Source: an uncultured Clostridia bacterium (GTDB lineage Bacteria > Bacillota > Clostridia > Oscillospirales > Ruminococcaceae). From it: a stretch of DNA of 64,000 nt. The stretch is taken from NCBI GenBank assembly GCA_945873955.1, contig CAMCFA010000002.1:1-64000 (forward strand), read 5' to 3'. Positions 7,929-16,783 of this stretch are shown one piece after another; the stretch's first letter is position 1, and the number at the start of each line of letters is the position of its first letter. The translations under genes were made by a program, and so were the position numbers. The notes beneath the pieces are model-generated. The model worked only from the letters and a program-made list of their open reading frames with translations, made no database searches and had not been told where the DNA came from.

Positions 7929-8000
7929 AACTATTTTTCCTTTCAATATGCATCTGATATTTCACCGCATTAATGCGGAATTTCATAGGTTTTCATTGTC
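7861..8000. repeat. 140-bp direct repeat, copy A (signal peptide plus 5' flank)
   Basis: Matches 9242-9381 without gaps and with about nine mismatches by eye (offset 1,381). It contains the first codons of the 7928 gene, its ribosome site, and an upstream stretch that on the minus strand still reads NENL-stop, a fossil of the 3' end of an ancestral upstream gene. Confidence 0.85.
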
Positions 8001-8031
8001 AGGTAGGTCAAGCTGCGTTATAAAACTACGC

Positions 8032-9309
8032 TTAACTGATTCTAACGAAAGTGCCGGCGCCGCCGATCAAAAGATCGCCGTCACTATTGCTGAGAGAGCC
8101 ACCGTAAATAGGTCCTCCAATATCACTGAAGGCACAAATACATAACTCCTCCTCATCGTCAAACTTAAGATAACCCCTATCTATCTCCTCGTCGTCTTTA
8201 GTAAGCGTCCAGTTTCCACGAGTGTCGATCTTTAAGTATGCACCGGCATACTGATTAGTCTCGGCACCCTGCCAAAGTCCCACGAATGGAGTAAAATCAA
8301 CGAATTCATAACCGTCCCAGTTGTTGCCGTAGTCGCGTTCCCACACGCCGTTTCTGCCGTCAAAGTAGTTAAAGTCGCCGATGGTGTTGACATTTATGAG
8401 ATCGCCGTCAATGGTTATATAGCTGCCGTCAATAGGACCTTCCACAATACTACATAATTTAGCATCGCCGTTTGCGTCATACTGGGTATAACCCTGATCT
8501 AACGTATAGCCATCGTCACTGTACGTCCAGCTGCCGTAATCAAACAGCAAGTACAGGTTGTTCCCATCACCCTTCCAGAGACCATTGAACATACTGTAAT
8601 CAGGATATTCTGCGTCCTCAGGGGGATCATATTCCACTATGGGATCGTAGAAGTAGGAGAATTCCGGTTTATAAACAAACCCTTTGCCTTCTTCCCAGTA
8701 CCACTTAATTTTTGATTCAGTCATATCCCAATGCTCGAGGCATATCGTCAGGTCGCTGTTGTTGTCACCGGAAGTATCATCAAGGTTGACCTCACAGATA
8801 TCCCATTTATCCCAGTCAGAATCGTAGAGCTCATCCAACGGAAGCATGGCTGTGTCAAGAAGTTCGTGCTTTTCATTGTCCCGATAGATATATATCGCTT
8901 CCGTATCGTGGCAGATACAAACCTTAATCTTCTCTCCGTTGCGTGTGAGCGTACCAACGGTATCAATATCATAGGGAAGCTCAACGGGATTATCGGAACC
9001 AGCGGTACTCATAGATGTAATTGCAGTCGTGCTTGTGGTGGTTGTAGTTGCTTTTGTGGTGGCACTTGTAGTGGTTGTAGTTGCACTTGTGGTAGCACTT
9101 GTAGTTGTGGTTGCAGCTTCACTTGCAGCAGTGGTTGTAGCTTTACTTGCAGTGGTGGTTGCAGCTTCGCTTGCAGTTGTGGTTGTAGCTTCACTTGCAG
9201 TGGTGATTGTGCTGTTGTTCGTTTTCTCCGACGCACCGCTGCAAGCTGACAAGCCCATGCAGACAGCCACTGCCGCCGAAATCCCAAAAGCTTTTTTCAA
9301 AATACTCAT
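8032..9309 (-). CDS. Lipoprotein with Thr-rich stalk and two repeat modules
   Basis: 425 residues. The start is the ATG at 9309 behind AAAAGGA. The N-terminal 23 residues are nearly identical to those of the 7928 gene and end in the lipobox LSAC. Residues about 30-100 are a Thr/Ala/Ser stalk made of repeated EATTTTAS-like units, probably a wall-spanning or O-glycosylatable spacer. Then come a domain with WDICEVNLDDTSGDNNSDL (calcium-loop-like) and two C-terminal modules (MFNGLWKGDGNNLYL... and FVGLWQGAETNQY...), each with an aromatic G.W core and a GYL strand. It belongs to the 6471-13601 surface-protein family. No enzyme motif is seen. Confidence 0.7.
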   Translation of the reverse strand: MSILKKAFGISAAVAVCMGLSACSGASEKTNNSTITTASEATTTTASEAATTTASKATTTAASEAATTTTSATTSATTTTTSATTKATTTTTSTTAITSMSTAGSDNPVELPYDIDTVGTLTRNGEKIKVCICHDTEAIYIYRDNEKHELLDTAMLPLDELYDSDWDKWDICEVNLDDTSGDNNSDLTICLEHWDMTESKIKWYWEEGKGFVYKPEFSYFYDPIVEYDPPEDAEYPDYSMFNGLWKGDGNNLYLLFDYGSWTYSDDGYTLDQGYTQYDANGDAKLCSIVEGPIDGSYITIDGDLINVNTIGDFNYFDGRNGVWERDYGNNWDGYEFVDFTPFVGLWQGAETNQYAGAYLKIDTRGNWTLTKDDEEIDRGYLKFDDEEELCICAFSDIGGPIYGGSLSNSDGDLLIGGAGTFVRIS

Positions 9310-9381
9310 AACTGTTTTTCCTTTTAAAATGCATCTGATATTCCACCGAATTAACGCGGAATTTCATCGGTTTTCATCGTC
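9242..9381. repeat. 140-bp direct repeat, copy B
   Basis: Partner of 7861-8000. It covers the signal-peptide start of the 9309 gene, its ribosome site and the last codons (DDENR-stop) of the gene ending at 9364, and so shows the intact arrangement that copy A has lost. Confidence 0.85.
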
Positions 9382-10221
9382 CCAGTTGCTGCCGCCGTCG
9401 CCCTGCCATTGACCGCCTCGTCCGTCAAGGTAGTTGTAGCTACCGGAGGTGGAGATATAAAGGCGGTTGTCGCCGTCCATGCTGAGATAGCCGCCGTCTA
9501 TAGCGCCACCCAGATTGCTGTAGGCAAAAATCTTAACCTCTTCATCATTATACTGAAGATAACCGTTATCTGTCTCCTCGCCGTCTTTAGTGAGCGTCCA
9601 GTTGCCGTGTGAGTCAAGCTGTAAGTATGTGTCAGGGTACAGATTATCCTCGGTGCTTAACCAGAGGCCCTCGAATACGCTGAAATCAACGAAGCTATTA
9701 CCGCTCCAGCTGCTGCCGTAGTCGCCCTGCCACTCACCGTTCCTTCCGTCAAGGTAATTGAAGTCACCGCAGGTGGTGATATTCATGAAGTCGCCGTTAA
9801 TAGTGATATATCCGCCGTCTATAGCGCCGTCCACTTCGCTGGTGACATGGGTGGTAATATTTCCATCGCTTTCTTCGTACCAGATATAACCCTCATCTAT
9901 CGTATCACCATCTTTAGTGAGCTGCCAACTGCCCTGTTTTGTAAACAGTATGTATGTGTCAGGGTACATGTTTTTGTCATCGCTGAGCCAAAGGCCCTCG
10001 TACATGCTGTAATCACTATATTCTGCGTCCTCGGGGGGCTCAGCGTTAGGGGTATTATCGAACAGCCCGCCGGAATTATCAGAGCTGCTGTTGCTGGTGT
10101 TCGTTCCTCCCTCGGAACTTATGCTGCTGTTCGTTCCCCTCGGCGTGCCATTGCAGGCTGTCAGGCTTACGCAGACAGCCGCTGCGAGTACAATGGACAA
10201 AAATTCAACCTGTTTATTAAT
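9364..10221 (-). CDS. Lipoprotein with two repeat modules, apparent ATT start
   Basis: 285 residues if started at ATT (10219-10221). That codon follows GAAAGGAG at a 6-base spacing and gives NKQVEFLSIVLAAAVCVSLTAC, a complete lipoprotein signal peptide. No ATG or GTG lies between the in-frame stop and the hydrophobic core. A TTG at 10198-10200 is the only conventional alternative, but it has no ribosome site and would remove the basic residue of the signal peptide. The mature protein has a Ser/Gly/Asn linker and two copies (about 80% alike) of the module YEGLWLS.D.N.YPDTYI..., G.W.LTKDG...DGY..Y, then an IDGGY strand and YLDGR. Same family as the neighbours; function unknown. Confidence 0.7.
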   Translation of the reverse strand: MNKQVEFLSIVLAAAVCVSLTACNGTPRGTNSSISSEGGTNTSNSSSDNSGGLFDNTPNAEPPEDAEYSDYSMYEGLWLSDDKNMYPDTYILFTKQGSWQLTKDGDTIDEGYIWYEESDGNITTHVTSEVDGAIDGGYITINGDFMNITTCGDFNYLDGRNGEWQGDYGSSWSGNSFVDFSVFEGLWLSTEDNLYPDTYLQLDSHGNWTLTKDGEETDNGYLQYNDEEVKIFAYSNLGGAIDGGYLSMDGDNRLYISTSGSYNYLDGRGGQWQGDGGSNWDDENR

Positions 10222-10280
10222 GTTGTTCTCCTTTCAGAAAAAAGACTGTTCTGCCAAGGATTGAAAGTTGTCGGAATATA

Positions 10281-13200
10281 TCAATCTGCGCCGCCGTTCA
10301 CGTCTGAAACGCGCTCGAAGCTTCTGCCTTCCCATGTGACGTATGATTCACTTTCAAACTCAAACATAGTGTACCGCACACCGTCATATTTGGTAGAATT
10401 TGCGTAATAGGTGGAGCCAAATTCTTCGGAGTAGGTGAATATGCCGTGGTCTATTTCCGTGGCTTCGGAATCACCGGACACATTTTGATAGGTAGTCCAG
10501 TTACCGTCACTGTCGATTACAATGAAGATATTATACCACTCATCATCTTCCGACGCATAATAATCACTTTTGTCGTAATACCAGATACCTGCAAACTCAG
10601 CAACACATCTCTGATACCGTTCTTCATTCCAGCTGTAATATTCATTGTCTTTGCTGATCGAGTCATTCAGGTAATAGATGCCATCCTCCCACAGGATAAC
10701 ACCCTCATCATACTCAACCATCTTGTACCGCACGCCGTCGTTTTGAGCAGAATATGCGTAATAGGTTTTGCTGTCTTCTTCGGAGTAGGCAAATGTGCCG
10801 TGGTCTGATTCCACACTCTTCGAGCCGTCGGTAAATTCGGACAGGCTCCAGTTCCCGTCGCCGTCGATTTTGATTACTGTGCCTGCCGAAGCGTCATACC
10901 AGTTACCCTCAAACTCCGAAATGTCCTTCTGCCCCGGCAGAGGATTAAGGTTGGTATTCTGATTGTTTTCGCGATTTCGGTAAAAGGAAATTCCCCTCCA
11001 ATAGAGAACACCGTCTTCACCATATACCACCCTGTACTGTTGACCGTTATACCAGGTAGAATTTGCATAAAAGGCGTTTGCTTCGGATTCGTCGGCGGAA
11101 AATACGCCGTGATCCAATTCCTCTGCCTCGGTATCGCCGGCACTGCGCTGGAAGAATCCCCAGTTTCCGTTACCGTCGATTTCAATGAAGATATCAGACC
11201 AGATGATCTCAAAGTCGGTTTCATCAAAGTCAGTGTAGTCTATTTCATCTTCAGCGCCTTCGTTGTAATACCAGACGCCTTCAAGCTCCGAAACATCTAT
11301 CGTACGGTTATTATCGGGTGTGATATCCCCCCTGTCGCGGACATACTCGGGCTTTTCAATTTCAAGTATTTCGCATATTGCTTCGAGAACAGAGGGAACA
11401 CCCTCGCCAAGGTCGGAATCTTGTCTGGGAGTACATCTGTAATAGAAGTACATTTTGAAATTTGTTTCTGTGATGAGTTTATAAATCATCGACTCCTCAG
11501 TGTAATCGTCGCTGTCCATAAACTGCGCGCAGTAATAGTCCGTGTCATAGTTATTGTATTTAAGGATTTTCAGGATATTGACAACTGTATCCTCCCACCC
11601 CTGAAAATAATACATACCCTCGGGTTCTTCTCCCATGGTTTCAATTGAGTATTGAATATAATCATCTTCAATTTTGCACCATGCCGCGCCATCGGTTATC
11701 GCATAGGCATAGTCTTCGTCACTTTCATAAATAAGTCTCTTGTTGGGTTTTACTGTTTCCTCGGGCGGGTCTGACATAGTTTTAATGCCGGTTGCTTCTT
11801 TTGCAATGATCTGTGCCTTGGTTTCTTCCTTGCTCTCCTCCGTCACAAATTCAACGGAGAACATATACAGAGTGCTTTCGTAGGCTCTCTCGGCGTTGGG
11901 AGCATCTATCTGCATCAGCGCTTTCATGTCATTTCCTCTTGCACCGTAGAAGAAGCCCTGGTTGGAAAGCCACCTTACATAGCTGTCACCGACAAAAACA
12001 TTATCATCGTCAGCAACAACATCAAAGCAGGCGAAAAGGTTTTTCCTCTCTTTTTCGGAGGTGAGATAGTCAAACGAAACCGTCAGTTCCATTCCGTTCA
12101 ACGCGTCTTCGTATCGGATAACTCCGTCATAAAAAGAGGTTTCCGAAAACTGCAGCGGCATAGTTATAAGTGCGCCATAAGCCTCAATGAAAACCGTCTG
12201 CATTTCGATATTGCGTATTTCCGAGCCTGATGCGACAATGGTGAACTCATCTTCAAACTCCTCATATACCCAAGCATACTCCATGGGGTATTCAAGGAAC
12301 GCGCATACGTTTTTATTGTCGGTAAGATACATAACAGCGTATGTTCCGCCATCTGTATGGCTCGCTTTTACACGGCGCTCACCGTCAATGTAGCTGTCGT
12401 TTAAGCCGTATCTTTCCGGCCAATCAGCAAGGGAAAGATATTCGGAATCAGCCCAAAAAGATATCGTCGCCTCTGTTACAGGGTCGGTAAAAAAGACACC
12501 TCCGTCCTGTTTTTCAACCTGTGAGAAAAGTTCGGGATAAAGGAGAATAACGCCGTATTCTTTGCTGTAATATGCCGCAATTTCACGGCTGAATTTATCG
12601 CTGTAAGTCGTGGAGCAGTCTTTTGAATAGCCCTCGGACGACGCTTTGCTTTTCCATATTCCGTCACCGACAAAGCAGCATTTTACAAGCCCTCTCAAAT
12701 CGTCATAAATACCGCTGATATTTTCGGGATAGCTAAGTTCTGCTTCAACAATATATTTACTTCCGAACCCTGAATATCCGAAGGACACCTTTTCATTTTT
12801 TCTGATTTCGGAGGTGAACCAGTTTGGTCCGTATGCAAGCACAAGATTATTTTCCGTATTTTTGATAAAGCCCTCAACCTCTGCCATTGAAGTGTATTCA
12901 TTGGGCGAAAGGGAAACTTTGAGCGTTGCGGTGCTCTTTTTGTCCTTGAAAATATAGCTGTCGCCTTTTTTTGAAAAAGAACTAAGCTGTGCGGGATAAT
13001 ACAGCAGGCAGTTGGCTTCTTCAATATAGAAACTTGAGCTGTCCGTGCGATATTTATTTTCTTCCTTATTTTCGGAGTATTCTTTTTTATCCGTTACAAG
13101 CGCAGCAGCTATGGACGCAGCATATTCCTTTCCGCTGTCCGCAGGGGCGCTGTTCACTTTCGCTGCTACCGTTGTATCACCTGAGGTTACATAAACTGTC

Positions 13201-13601
13201 TCGGGATTGCCTTCATCGTCAGATACAACTGTCCACTCGTTACCGCAGCTTTCACCGTTCAGAACCGATGGAGCCTCCGAAATTGCATTATCCTTTTCAT
13301 CCGAAGAAACCTCCACAAAGGTAATGGATACTTCACCGTCATCGTATGTAAAAGTGCCGTCCTGATTGTTAGTAATACCCTCTACCGGTGCAACAAACTG
13401 TGAACCGGGGTCAGTGTCGCCGAACAAGGAAGTTTTGACTAAGGAAATTGTATCCTTTACCGCAAAGAAAAGCAGAACAACCGCAATTATCGAAGGAAGG
13501 ACTATACCGATAATTTTGAGTGGTTTGTTTTTTATTTTTAACGCAGCTAAGATTATTGCGACTATTAAAATCGGAACAGCAAAAATAGTAACTAATAACA
13601 T
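10281..13601 (-). CDS. Large membrane-anchored protein with three C-terminal repeat modules
   Basis: 1,106 residues; the start at 13601 follows GAAAGGG. Two N-terminal membrane helices (about 2-22 and 32-52) are followed by a long extracytoplasmic region. Residues about 190-590 contain three related segments built on YY(S/I)....LLYP..(F/L)S and similar strands. The last 330 residues carry three clear copies of a module: (L/F)EG.WYY..., I.IDG.GNW....., E.DHG.F.YSEE, YYA.S...DGVRY.M.E, W.GR.FY. The module is related to those in the two lipoproteins downstream. Acidic and aromatic-rich composition suits a secreted beta protein, possibly lipocalin-like by pattern only. It is first in the minus-strand cluster and divergent from the sensor kinase at 13804. 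Confidence 0.7.
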   Translation of the reverse strand: MLLVTIFAVPILIVAIILAALKIKNKPLKIIGIVLPSIIAVVLLFFAVKDTISLVKTSLFGDTDPGSQFVAPVEGITNNQDGTFTYDDGEVSITFVEVSSDEKDNAISEAPSVLNGESCGNEWTVVSDDEGNPETVYVTSGDTTVAAKVNSAPADSGKEYAASIAAALVTDKKEYSENKEENKYRTDSSSFYIEEANCLLYYPAQLSSFSKKGDSYIFKDKKSTATLKVSLSPNEYTSMAEVEGFIKNTENNLVLAYGPNWFTSEIRKNEKVSFGYSGFGSKYIVEAELSYPENISGIYDDLRGLVKCCFVGDGIWKSKASSEGYSKDCSTTYSDKFSREIAAYYSKEYGVILLYPELFSQVEKQDGGVFFTDPVTEATISFWADSEYLSLADWPERYGLNDSYIDGERRVKASHTDGGTYAVMYLTDNKNVCAFLEYPMEYAWVYEEFEDEFTIVASGSEIRNIEMQTVFIEAYGALITMPLQFSETSFYDGVIRYEDALNGMELTVSFDYLTSEKERKNLFACFDVVADDDNVFVGDSYVRWLSNQGFFYGARGNDMKALMQIDAPNAERAYESTLYMFSVEFVTEESKEETKAQIIAKEATGIKTMSDPPEETVKPNKRLIYESDEDYAYAITDGAAWCKIEDDYIQYSIETMGEEPEGMYYFQGWEDTVVNILKILKYNNYDTDYYCAQFMDSDDYTEESMIYKLITETNFKMYFYYRCTPRQDSDLGEGVPSVLEAICEILEIEKPEYVRDRGDITPDNNRTIDVSELEGVWYYNEGAEDEIDYTDFDETDFEIIWSDIFIEIDGNGNWGFFQRSAGDTEAEELDHGVFSADESEANAFYANSTWYNGQQYRVVYGEDGVLYWRGISFYRNRENNQNTNLNPLPGQKDISEFEGNWYDASAGTVIKIDGDGNWSLSEFTDGSKSVESDHGTFAYSEEDSKTYYAYSAQNDGVRYKMVEYDEGVILWEDGIYYLNDSISKDNEYYSWNEERYQRCVAEFAGIWYYDKSDYYASEDDEWYNIFIVIDSDGNWTTYQNVSGDSEATEIDHGIFTYSEEFGSTYYANSTKYDGVRYTMFEFESESYVTWEGRSFERVSDVNGGAD

Positions 13602-13646
13602 AATATTATTTCCCTTTCACAGAATACGTCATTATGATGTAGTTTA

Positions 13647-13675
13647 ATTATAATTCATTGTTGCTTAGGATACAA
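13647..13675 (-). promoter_or_regulatory. Predicted promoter of the lipoprotein cluster
   Basis: On the minus strand a perfect TATAAT (13647-13652) stands 17 bases from a weak TTGTAT (13670-13675), with the start codon about 45 bases downstream. The -35 abuts the palindrome at 13676-13690, suggesting regulated use. Confidence 0.5.
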
Positions 13676-13690
13676 TGTCCCTCAGGGACA
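13676..13690. promoter_or_regulatory. Palindromic operator candidate between divergent promoters
   Basis: Perfect 7+1+7 palindrome TGTCCCT-C-AGGGACA. It touches the -35 of the leftward promoter and ends 17 bases before the -35 of the rightward promoter (13708), a placement expected of a regulator acting on both units. Confidence 0.5.
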
Positions 13691-13707
13691 CTCTTGCGGC
13701 TGCACCG

Positions 13708-13736
13708 TTGAAAATTAAAATACGGTGTGTTATAAT
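13708..13736 (+). promoter_or_regulatory. Sigma-A-type promoter of the kinase/regulator operon
   Basis: TTGAAA (13708-13713), a 17-base spacer and a perfect TATAAT (13731-13736), 67 bases before the kinase start codon. Confidence 0.75.
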
Positions 13737-13803
13737 AAATTCATACGATTATATTTTAACGCCATAATTCTGCCATAAAAAATAAACCTGACAGGTGATA
13801 AAA

Positions 13804-16185
13804 ATGTTTAAGTTTATAAATAACAAATTGTTTGCGAAAAGTATGGAGTTCCGAGTGAAGATATTTAACCTGCTCGCGATAACAGGCTTCATTGTGAGCC
13901 TTTTGATATTTGCCGTGTCGCTGTTAATCGGCGCGTCTGCAATCAACAGCGCCATGCTGCTGTCATCGGCTCTTCTTTCGGCGGGATTGCTCGTGTATTC
14001 GGCTAAAACGGGGAATTACCGCCCATGCTACATAATTACGATCACATTCGTTTTTATGCTGCTGTTTCCGATAATGTTCTTCACCGCAGGCGGATATAAC
14101 AGCGGTATGCCTTGCTTTTTTGTGTTTGCAGTGGTGTTTACTCTTTTTATGCTTGAGGGAAAATCGGGTATTATCTTTGCCGCAGCCGAGATAGTCATTT
14201 ATGTGTTGTGCTGTGCCGCAGCTTATCGTTTCCCGCAGCTTGTAACGCCCTTCCCCGATGAAACAGGCGTTGTCGGTGACGTAGTGACCGGCATTTGCGT
14301 TGCGTCTATAGCCCTGGGTGCTGCAATGTTTTTTCAGATAAAAATGTACAACGTAGCAATGGAGGAGGCGCGCCGCAGCAGCAAGGCAAAGGGTATTTTC
14401 CTTGCAAATATGAGCCACGAGATACGCACGCCGATAAACGTAATTCTTGGAATGAACGAACTAATAACACGTTCGTCCGACCATCGGGAAGTGCTTGAAT
14501 ATACCTCAAAGATTCAGAGCGCAGGCGATATGCTGCTTTCTATCATAAACAATATCCTCGATGTCACGCAGATAGAATCGGGGAAAATTATGACCTCGAT
14601 AAAGCCATACCGCACCGATTCGCTTGTGTCGGAGCTTGCGTCCATCGGTAGTGAGCTTTGCGGCAAAAAAGGTCTAAGCTTTACGGCTGATATTTCTCCC
14701 GATATGATGTCTATGCTTGATGGTGACAAAAATCACCTTAAACAAATCGTTACAAACTTTCTCACCAATGCCGTCAAATATACCCAATTCGGAAGTGTGA
14801 CGCTTTCGGCGGAAACCTCCGTCCAAAATGATAATAACGAAACCGCCGTTCTGAAAATAACCGTTTCCGACACGGGCATAGGCATACCCGTAAAGGAGCT
14901 TGAACATATTTTTGAGGTGTTCGGAAGAGGAAAAAATGCTGTGGAATATGCTGTTGAGGGTACGGGGCTTGGACTTGCCATATCAAAGGACCTCGCAGAC
15001 AGCATGGGCGGACGGCTTATTGTAGAAAGCTGTGAAGGCAAGGGCAGCACTTTCGGAATAGAAATACCGCAGAAAATATGCAACAGTTCCCCTATCGGCG
15101 AAATAGTCCTTACCGTGAGCCAAAAAAACTGTTCGGACAGCTTTATTGCACCCGAGTGCCGTATTCTTGCCGTAGATGACAATGCCGACAATCTGCGTGT
15201 GATAAGCCTGCTGCTTGAACGCACTATGATTACCGTTGACACCGCTTCCGACGGTATATCGGCGGCAAAAGCTGTGGAAAATACAGCTTATGACCTTATT
15301 CTTCTGGACTATATGATGCCTATTACAGACGGAATACAAACGCTGAAAAAAATGCGCGAAAACGGTCTGCCGATAAGCACTCCCGTTATTGCCCTGACCG
15401 CCGAAGCATTGTCGGGTTCGGAGGAAAAATTCATATCCGCAGGCTTTTCGGCTTATCTGTCAAAGCCCATAAGCTGGCATACTCTCGAGAAAATGCTTAT
15501 AACCATGCTTCCTGCCAACAAGGTTATCATGGGAAGTTCCTCGGAAGATATTATCTCGCCCGAGGAATCGCAACGACTGTCGGAGCTTATGAAACAATAT
15601 GACATAAGCCTTGATTCGGGACTAAGCTATCTTAGCGGGAATATGACACGATTCTGTGCGCTTGCGAAGATTTTCTCGGACGGATATGAACACAACCGTG
15701 AAAGGCTTGAAAATATGTTTGACGGCGGCAGCGACAGGCTTATTTTTGAGATACATTCCCTCAAATCTGCCGCAAAAGGCATCGGTGCTATCTCGCTGTT
15801 TGAAATTGCAAAAACTATGGAGGACCATCTTGTCTGCGGTGACTTCGGCTATGCCGAGCACGCCCGCGAATTGCTTATATTTGAATGGGAACGTGCGGCA
15901 GCGGGAATGAAAATTCTTGTGTCGGAAACAGCGGAAAATATCCATTCCGTTTCGCCGGAGCAAAACAGCAGCCAAAGCCTTGAAATGCAGATACAAAAGG
16001 GTTTGGAGGAGCATATCTGGCTCGAAACACAAAATGCTATTCAGCAGCTTATCAATAAGGAAACGGACGCGGAAGCTATACGGAATCTGACATATATTTC
16101 GGAGTTTGTTGACGAGCTTGATTTTGTAAGTGCGGAAACACTTTTCGAGAAGTTTTTGGAAAGGAGAAAGACAAATGTGCGATGA
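13804..16185 (+). CDS. Hybrid sensor histidine kinase (HisKA-HATPase-REC-HPt)
   Basis: 793 residues from the ATG at 13804, which follows AGGTGA at 5 bases; an upstream GTG overlaps that site. Six membrane helices (about 17-175) without a large outer loop form the sensor. HisKA has the phospho-acceptor His near residue 205 (FLANMSHEIRTPIN), followed by HATPase N, G1 (DTGIGIP) and G2 (GTGLGLAI) boxes. A receiver domain begins near 450 (ILAVDDNADN) with its acceptor Asp in LILLDYMMP and the conserved K in LSKPIS. The C-terminal HPt domain has HSLKSAAKGIGA. This is a multi-step phosphorelay kinase of BarA/ArcB layout. Its partner, the response regulator at 16175, overlaps it. Divergence from the lipoprotein cluster suggests that it controls or senses those products. 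Confidence 0.9.
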   Translation: MFKFINNKLFAKSMEFRVKIFNLLAITGFIVSLLIFAVSLLIGASAINSAMLLSSALLSAGLLVYSAKTGNYRPCYIITITFVFMLLFPIMFFTAGGYNSGMPCFFVFAVVFTLFMLEGKSGIIFAAAEIVIYVLCCAAAYRFPQLVTPFPDETGVVGDVVTGICVASIALGAAMFFQIKMYNVAMEEARRSSKAKGIFLANMSHEIRTPINVILGMNELITRSSDHREVLEYTSKIQSAGDMLLSIINNILDVTQIESGKIMTSIKPYRTDSLVSELASIGSELCGKKGLSFTADISPDMMSMLDGDKNHLKQIVTNFLTNAVKYTQFGSVTLSAETSVQNDNNETAVLKITVSDTGIGIPVKELEHIFEVFGRGKNAVEYAVEGTGLGLAISKDLADSMGGRLIVESCEGKGSTFGIEIPQKICNSSPIGEIVLTVSQKNCSDSFIAPECRILAVDDNADNLRVISLLLERTMITVDTASDGISAAKAVENTAYDLILLDYMMPITDGIQTLKKMRENGLPISTPVIALTAEALSGSEEKFISAGFSAYLSKPISWHTLEKMLITMLPANKVIMGSSSEDIISPEESQRLSELMKQYDISLDSGLSYLSGNMTRFCALAKIFSDGYEHNRERLENMFDGGSDRLIFEIHSLKSAAKGIGAISLFEIAKTMEDHLVCGDFGYAEHARELLIFEWERAAAGMKILVSETAENIHSVSPEQNSSQSLEMQIQKGLEEHIWLETQNAIQQLINKETDAEAIRNLTYISEFVDELDFVSAETLFEKFLERRKTNVR

Positions 16186-16783
16186 AAAAAAGCGTATAAT
16201 GGTGGTGGACGATGATAAGGTGCTGCTGAAAAATGCCGCCGTGCTACTTGGCGTAAATTACAGCGTGAGTCTTTATTCGGGCGGAACAGAGGCGTTGAAA
16301 GCATTGTCGGAAAAAGCGCTGCCCGACCTTATCCTGCTTGATGTAAAAATGCCCGATATAGACGGCTATACTGTCATTCAGCGGATAAACGAAATTCCCC
16401 GCTGCAAGAATATCCCGATAATATTCGTCACGGGAATGTCCGATGAGGAGGACGAGCTGAAAGGTTTTCAGCTGGGCGCAGCGGATTATATCAAAAAGCC
16501 GTTTTCTCAGAAAATACTCCTTGCAAGAATAAGCAATCTTTTAAGAAAATCCGAGCCGGAAGCTTCTTCGGCAGAGCTTATCACCGCCGATTTTAATGAT
16601 ACGGAACGTAAAGTCGCCGAGCTTATCGTAAAAGGATATAGCGGCAAAGAAATATGCGATAAATTGTTTTATTCATACAGCTACATAAAAAAGCTCCTTG
16701 CGTCAATGCGTGAAAAATGCGGCTGCGAAACCCTTGGCGATTTGAAAAAAATACTCTGTGGAAGTTTTGAGCAGAAAAAATAA
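16175..16783 (+). CDS. Response regulator, REC plus LuxR-type helix-turn-helix
   Basis: 202 residues from the ATG at 16175, which is preceded by GAAAGGAG inside the 3' end of the kinase gene (11-bp overlap, so probably translationally coupled). The receiver domain has the acidic pair VVDDD, acceptor Asp about 56 in LILLDVKMPD, the Thr in IIFVTGMSDE and the Lys in IKKPFSQ. The C-terminal 65 residues (LNDTERKVAELIVKGYSGKE in spirit, then KLFYSYSYIKKLLASMREK) are a LuxR/GerE-like winged DNA-binding region. It probably receives phosphate from the HPt of the upstream kinase. Target genes are not known; the palindrome at 13676 is a candidate site. Confidence 0.85.
   Translation: MCDEKKRIMVVDDDKVLLKNAAVLLGVNYSVSLYSGGTEALKALSEKALPDLILLDVKMPDIDGYTVIQRINEIPRCKNIPIIFVTGMSDEEDELKGFQLGAADYIKKPFSQKILLARISNLLRKSEPEASSAELITADFNDTERKVAELIVKGYSGKEICDKLFYSYSYIKKLLASMREKCGCETLGDLKKILCGSFEQKK

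Noticed and set aside
8990-9230. Tandem repeat resembling a CRISPR or VNTR
   Set aside because: It codes for the Thr-rich stalk of a lipoprotein; unit lengths vary and no cas genes are present.
12989-13647. Plus-strand frames opposite the 10281-13601 gene
   Set aside because: Reverse-strand shadows; the minus-strand gene has a clear start, membrane helices and repeats.
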